Assembly: GCA_959601045.1 (NCBI GenBank)
Contig: CAUGNZ010000027.1
Span: forward strand, 1 to 33,923
DNA length: 33,923 bases
DNA from: an uncultured Collinsella sp.
GTDB taxonomy: Bacteria > Actinomycetota > Coriobacteriia > Coriobacteriales > Coriobacteriaceae
Reading direction: 5' to 3'
Both the position numbers and the translations under genes were made by a program. The notes beneath the pieces were generated by a model, which was not told the origin of the DNA, made no database searches, and saw nothing but the letters and a program-made list of their open reading frames with translations. Below, piece after piece: positions 30,721 through 33,923 of the stretch. How positions within the stretch are numbered: the stretch's first letter is position 1; each line of letters begins with the position of its first letter.

Positions 30721-32637
30721 CTAGGCGCGCTCCTCGATAGCACCGTTTCTATATGCATCGAGCAGCTGGCGCAGGTCCTGGATCTGGCTGCGGATCTTGG
30801 CTCCGGAATCGGTGTCGCTCACCATGCGGCGACGGTCTGCTTGGTCAAAACGGTTGGTCTCGCTCTCGATGTCCACGTTGCGTGTGAGTGCCTCGGCAAC
30901 CGTCGTAAAGGCCCGGTGCGACTTGAGACGGCAGCCGCGCGAGCTCGAGATGAGCGTATAGCCGGCGATACCCGTCTTGGGATGGTAGGCGCGGCAGAAG
31001 CCGCCATCGATGACCAGCAGCTTGCCCTCGGCGCGGATGGGCTGCTCGCCCTTGGTGGTTTTAACGGGCGTGTGGCCGTTGATGATGTGGCCGGTCGGTG
31101 AACATGCCATGGGCGTGACGCCAAACTCGCGCATGATGTCGTCGCAGACCGAGGGCGACTTGGTAAGTGTAAAGTACGGGTCCATCGGCTCGACCCAGGT
31201 GCTCTTATCGGTGATATAGGCGCGCTCAAAGGTACGCACCAGGCGTCCGCTGGCGGGTGAGTTAAAGCCGATCCACAGGTACCACATCCAGTCGAGAGCG
31301 TCGCGGTCGCCCACGCGCCAGGCGCGGCGGGCGATGTGGTCGCAAAAATCGAGATAATCGCGGCCAGCGTACCAGGTGCCCAGGCAGTTCATGCTGCTAA
31401 AGGTGCCGTCTTCGTTGAGCGGAACGCAGCCATGGAACAGCAGGTTGCCGTTGGCGACCTTGTACATCGAGCCGTGGGAATAGAGGAAATCGATATGGCG
31501 ATGCAGGTGATCGGCGGTGACAAACTCGGACACGAGCTTGTCGATGATGTGCTGCTCCTGAGACGTGAGCGTATAGGGGTCCGTCGGGTCGACGGTGGGG
31601 AAGTCGTTGGTCGTGAGCGGCCACACGCTGCCGTCGGCGAGCGTGACCGTGCCGGTGTCGTGGTCGATCTTGTCGAGTAACAGGCGGTCGGTCATGTCGA
31701 ACTCGGGATGGCGCTGGATAATCTGACCCTCGAGCTTAAAGAGCAGCACGTTGATGGCCTTGATCAGCGGGGTGATGGACTCACCGGCGGTGTAGGTGGC
31801 ATCGGCAAAGGCGACAAGCTCACGCAGCGAGATGCCGTAGTCGTTCTCCAGGATCTCGTAGTTGTCGTAGCGTAGGTTGTTGCGCAGCACCGTGGCGATG
31901 CAGGCGGGCTCACCGGCCGCAGCGCCCATCCACAGCAGGTCGTGGTTGCCCCACTGGATGTCGAGTGAATGGTAGGTGAGCAGGCGGTCCATAATCTTGG
32001 CCGCGCCGCCACCGCGGTCGAAGATGTCGCCCACCAGGTGCAGGTGGTCGACGGCCAGGCGCTTGATGAGCGAGGCAAGCGACTCGATAAAGTCGTCGGC
32101 GCTTGCGGTCTCCAGGATGGACTCCACGATGCGCTCGTGATAGCGCACGCGATAGTTGTTCTCGTCCGGGTGCGTGTGCAGCAGCTCGTCGATGATATAG
32201 GCGTAATCGCGTGGGATGGCCTTACGCACCTTGGAGCGCGTATAACGGCTCGAAAGCGAGCGGGCAACCACAATGAGTTGGTCAAGCATCGTCTTGTACC
32301 AGGTGGGCGAGTCCTCGCGCTGGCTGCGGACCAGCTCGATCTTCTCGTGCGGGTAGTAGATGAGCGTGCACAGCTCGCCCTTTTCGTCAAAGGAAAGCGT
32401 GCCGCCAAAAATCTCGTCGACATGCTCGCGCACGACGCCCGAGCAGTTGTTGAGGATGTGCATAAAGGCTTCGTACTCGCCATGCACGTCGCTCATAAAA
32501 TGCTCGGTGCCTTTGGGCAGGTTGAGGATGGCCGAGAGATTGATGATCTCGGTAAACGCGGATTGCTCGGTGGGAAATTGTTTCGACAGCAGACGCAGAT
32601 ACTTGAAGTCTTGCGGATTGCGATCGAATGCGACCAT
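30721..32637 (-). CDS. fbp: Fructose-1,6-bisphosphatase, class III
   Basis: The gluconeogenic enzyme converting fructose 1,6-bisphosphate to fructose 6-phosphate; class III is the Firmicutes/Actinobacteria type. It has 638 residues, the usual size. The metallophosphatase motifs are present: FMSDVHGEYEAF with D50 and H52, LHLVGDIFDRGGGA, IQWGNHDLLWMGAA and HIINGHTPVKT. The start FDRNPQDFKYLRLLSKQFPT is typical. The ATG at 32637 has GGAAGGTG just upstream, whereas the longer frame from 32682 has none. It is single-gene by context, divergent from the DegV gene. Confidence 0.96.
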   Translation of the reverse strand: MVAFDRNPQDFKYLRLLSKQFPTEQSAFTEIINLSAILNLPKGTEHFMSDVHGEYEAFMHILNNCSGVVREHVDEIFGGTLSFDEKGELCTLIYYPHEKIELVRSQREDSPTWYKTMLDQLIVVARSLSSRYTRSKVRKAIPRDYAYIIDELLHTHPDENNYRVRYHERIVESILETASADDFIESLASLIKRLAVDHLHLVGDIFDRGGGAAKIMDRLLTYHSLDIQWGNHDLLWMGAAAGEPACIATVLRNNLRYDNYEILENDYGISLRELVAFADATYTAGESITPLIKAINVLLFKLEGQIIQRHPEFDMTDRLLLDKIDHDTGTVTLADGSVWPLTTNDFPTVDPTDPYTLTSQEQHIIDKLVSEFVTADHLHRHIDFLYSHGSMYKVANGNLLFHGCVPLNEDGTFSSMNCLGTWYAGRDYLDFCDHIARRAWRVGDRDALDWMWYLWIGFNSPASGRLVRTFERAYITDKSTWVEPMDPYFTLTKSPSVCDDIMREFGVTPMACSPTGHIINGHTPVKTTKGEQPIRAEGKLLVIDGGFCRAYHPKTGIAGYTLISSSRGCRLKSHRAFTTVAEALTRNVDIESETNRFDQADRRRMVSDTDSGAKIRSQIQDLRQLLDAYRNGAIEERA

Positions 32638-32955
32638 GAAACACCTTCCGATGGGGTTGGTAAAACTGATAAACAGCGTCAAACGTTTATCAGTATGCGC
32701 CGCTTTTGTTTCGATTGGGGGTGGGAGGTCGAATTGTTGGCCGAACGGTTTGGTAAATCGATTTAGTTGAGGTAGATATGGCGGTTGGGTGGAGACGTAG
32801 GGTCGTTTTTACAGACGTATGCCTCCGGGATCGATAGAGATGATGACGGTAAAGATGTTCACCACCTTTGGCTCTATTTGGTAAATAGTGGACATTTGTA
32901 CCGTATTTATGCTTGCTGTGCGTTAATTTTTATAACTATACGTAAGGAGCCTCAT
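32638..32955. other. Divergent intergenic region between fbp and the DegV gene
   Basis: The region carries the ribosome binding sites of both genes and no gene, repeat or RNA that I can support. A/T-rich DNA from 32870 to 32942 (TTTTTATAACTATACG) likely holds the DegV promoter, but no clear -35/-10 pair is assigned. Confidence 0.35.
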
Positions 32956-33846
32956 ATGAGTGATTTTGTCCTGACCTGTGAATCCGCCGCCGATCGAACT
33001 CGGGAGTTCTTTGAATCGCGCAATATCCCTGTCGTGTGTTTTCATTACGAGATCGACGATGTTGTCTATGCGGACGATCTGTATCAGTCGATTACGCCGG
33101 ACGAGTTTTTTGCCCAGATATCCGCGGGCGCCATGCCCAAGACGTCTCAGGTGAGCGTGGGTGAGTACGAGGAGTTTTGGGAGCCGCTTGTTGCCGAGGG
33201 CAAAGACGTGCTGCACCTGACGTTGTCGTCGGGTATTTCGGGCACGTATGGATCGGCCTGCGTTGCGGCGCAGATGCTCGCGGATCGCTATCCCCAGGGC
33301 GGCAAGGTGCGCGTCATCGATTCGCTGGCGGCGTCTTCGGGCTTTGGCCTGCTGGCGGAATGTGCCGCCGACGTGCGCGATAGCGGGGCTTCACTCGACG
33401 AGACGGCCGCTTGGATCGAGGAGCATAAGCTCAACCTGCACCACTGGTTCTTCTCGACCGATCTGTCGAGCTACCTGCGCGGCGGTCGCATTTCGGCTGC
33501 GAGCGCGATCATCGGCACGGCGCTTAAGATTTGCCCACTTATGACGGTCGATTGCGACGGCAAGCTGTCGCCACGTGAGAAGATTCGCACTAAGAAGCGC
33601 GCGATTTCCGAGATGGCTAAGACCATGATGGCACACGTGCAGGACGGTGCGGATTATTCGGGTAAGTGCATCATGTCGCACTCGGCGTGCCGCGAGGACG
33701 CCGAGGCCGTTGCGGCACTGATAGAGGAACAGGTTCCGCAGCTCAAAGGCAAGATTGAGATCAATAGCATCGGTGCCCTGATTGGCTCGCATACCGGCCC
33801 TGGCACGGTGGCCGTCTTCTTTATGGGCGACAAGCGCGTGGATTAA
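32956..33846 (+). CDS. DegV/FakB-type fatty-acid-binding protein
   Basis: A 296-residue cytosolic protein of the DegV family, whose studied members (FakB) present fatty acids to a kinase for membrane lipid synthesis. The N-terminal DegV fold opens SDFVLTCESAADRTREFFES. The ligand-site phrases are KTSQVSVGEYEEFW and LTLSSGISGTYGSA, and the family lid segment is LSSYLRGGRISAASAIIG. The end, IGALIGSHTGPGTVAVFF, is typical. The ATG at 32956 has TAAGGAG 6 nt upstream and gives the usual length; the longer frame from 32785 adds 57 residues unlike the family. No FakA kinase is in the window. Confidence 0.94.
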   Translation: MSDFVLTCESAADRTREFFESRNIPVVCFHYEIDDVVYADDLYQSITPDEFFAQISAGAMPKTSQVSVGEYEEFWEPLVAEGKDVLHLTLSSGISGTYGSACVAAQMLADRYPQGGKVRVIDSLAASSGFGLLAECAADVRDSGASLDETAAWIEEHKLNLHHWFFSTDLSSYLRGGRISAASAIIGTALKICPLMTVDCDGKLSPREKIRTKKRAISEMAKTMMAHVQDGADYSGKCIMSHSACREDAEAVAALIEEQVPQLKGKIEINSIGALIGSHTGPGTVAVFFMGDKRVD

Positions 33847-33885
33847 TTTGCCCCAACCCGTCGCTGCATGATTGCTCAAACGAAA

Positions 33886-33916
33886 ACGGCCCGCCTCACG
33901 TTGGTGAGACGGGCCA
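33886..33916. terminator. Bidirectional terminator at the right edge
   Basis: GGCCCG-CTCAC pairs with GTGAG-CGGGCC across one mismatch. The minus strand continues with U-rich CGTTTTCG, so it may end both the DegV gene and a gene to the right of the window. Confidence 0.7.
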
Positions 33917-33923
33917 AGATGTT

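Overview
The window looks like chromosomal DNA of a Collinsella-type gut actinobacterium (Coriobacteriia). This is an inference from GC-rich codon use, Actinobacteria-style surface proteins and the gene set (class III fructose bisphosphatase, GtrA proteins, a B12-riboswitch surface locus, folate C1 genes), not from a marker gene.

Layout. 1-2.6 kb: the 3'-truncated gene of a CDF metal exporter, divergent from a double zinc-ribbon protein. 2.7-10.5 kb: a complete type II-A CRISPR-Cas locus, with a tracrRNA gene antisense just upstream of cas9, then cas9-cas1-cas2-csn2 with overlapping ends, a short leader, and an array of 22 identical 36-nt repeats with 21 spacers. 10.5-14 kb: an accessory patch. 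It holds two paralogous 89-residue proteins that flank a minus-strand set (DUF1016/PD-(D/E)XK-like nuclease, ADP-ribosylglycohydrolase, 73-residue protein). It also holds scars: a lone type I-E-like CRISPR repeat, the 3' tail of a tRNA, and a decayed copy of the local II-A repeat lying 848 bp beyond the array. 14-18.3 kb: a secreted PI-PLC-like protein and two paralogous lipoproteins, all minus strand, each with its own terminator. 18.6-20.1 kb: a folate pair (cyclodeaminase/cyclohydrolase family protein plus FolD). 20.16-20.40 kb: a MITE-like element with about 40-bp inverted ends. 20.5-24.3 kb: C69 dipeptidase, a small phasin-like protein and an ABC1/UbiB kinase-like membrane protein. 24.4-29.5 kb: a cobalamin riboswitch followed by two DUF4430 (transcobalamin-like) surface proteins. 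29.6-33.9 kb: two GtrA proteins, class III FBPase and a DegV/FakB-type lipid-binding protein.

How parts fit together. The CRISPR locus appears fully equipped: effector, tracrRNA, adaptation genes and a homogeneous array. The repeat, the anti-repeat and the tracrRNA hairpins fold together in the same architecture as known II-A guides. In the folate pair, FolD lacks the two residues known to be needed for cyclohydrolase chemistry, while its neighbour belongs to a family that includes stand-alone methenyl-THF cyclohydrolases, so the two steps may be divided between them. The riboswitch and the two DUF4430 proteins suggest a B12-repressed surface corrinoid-capture system. The clearest candidates for undescribed biology are that surface B12 locus, the split folate pair, the scarred region after the CRISPR array, and the MITE family.
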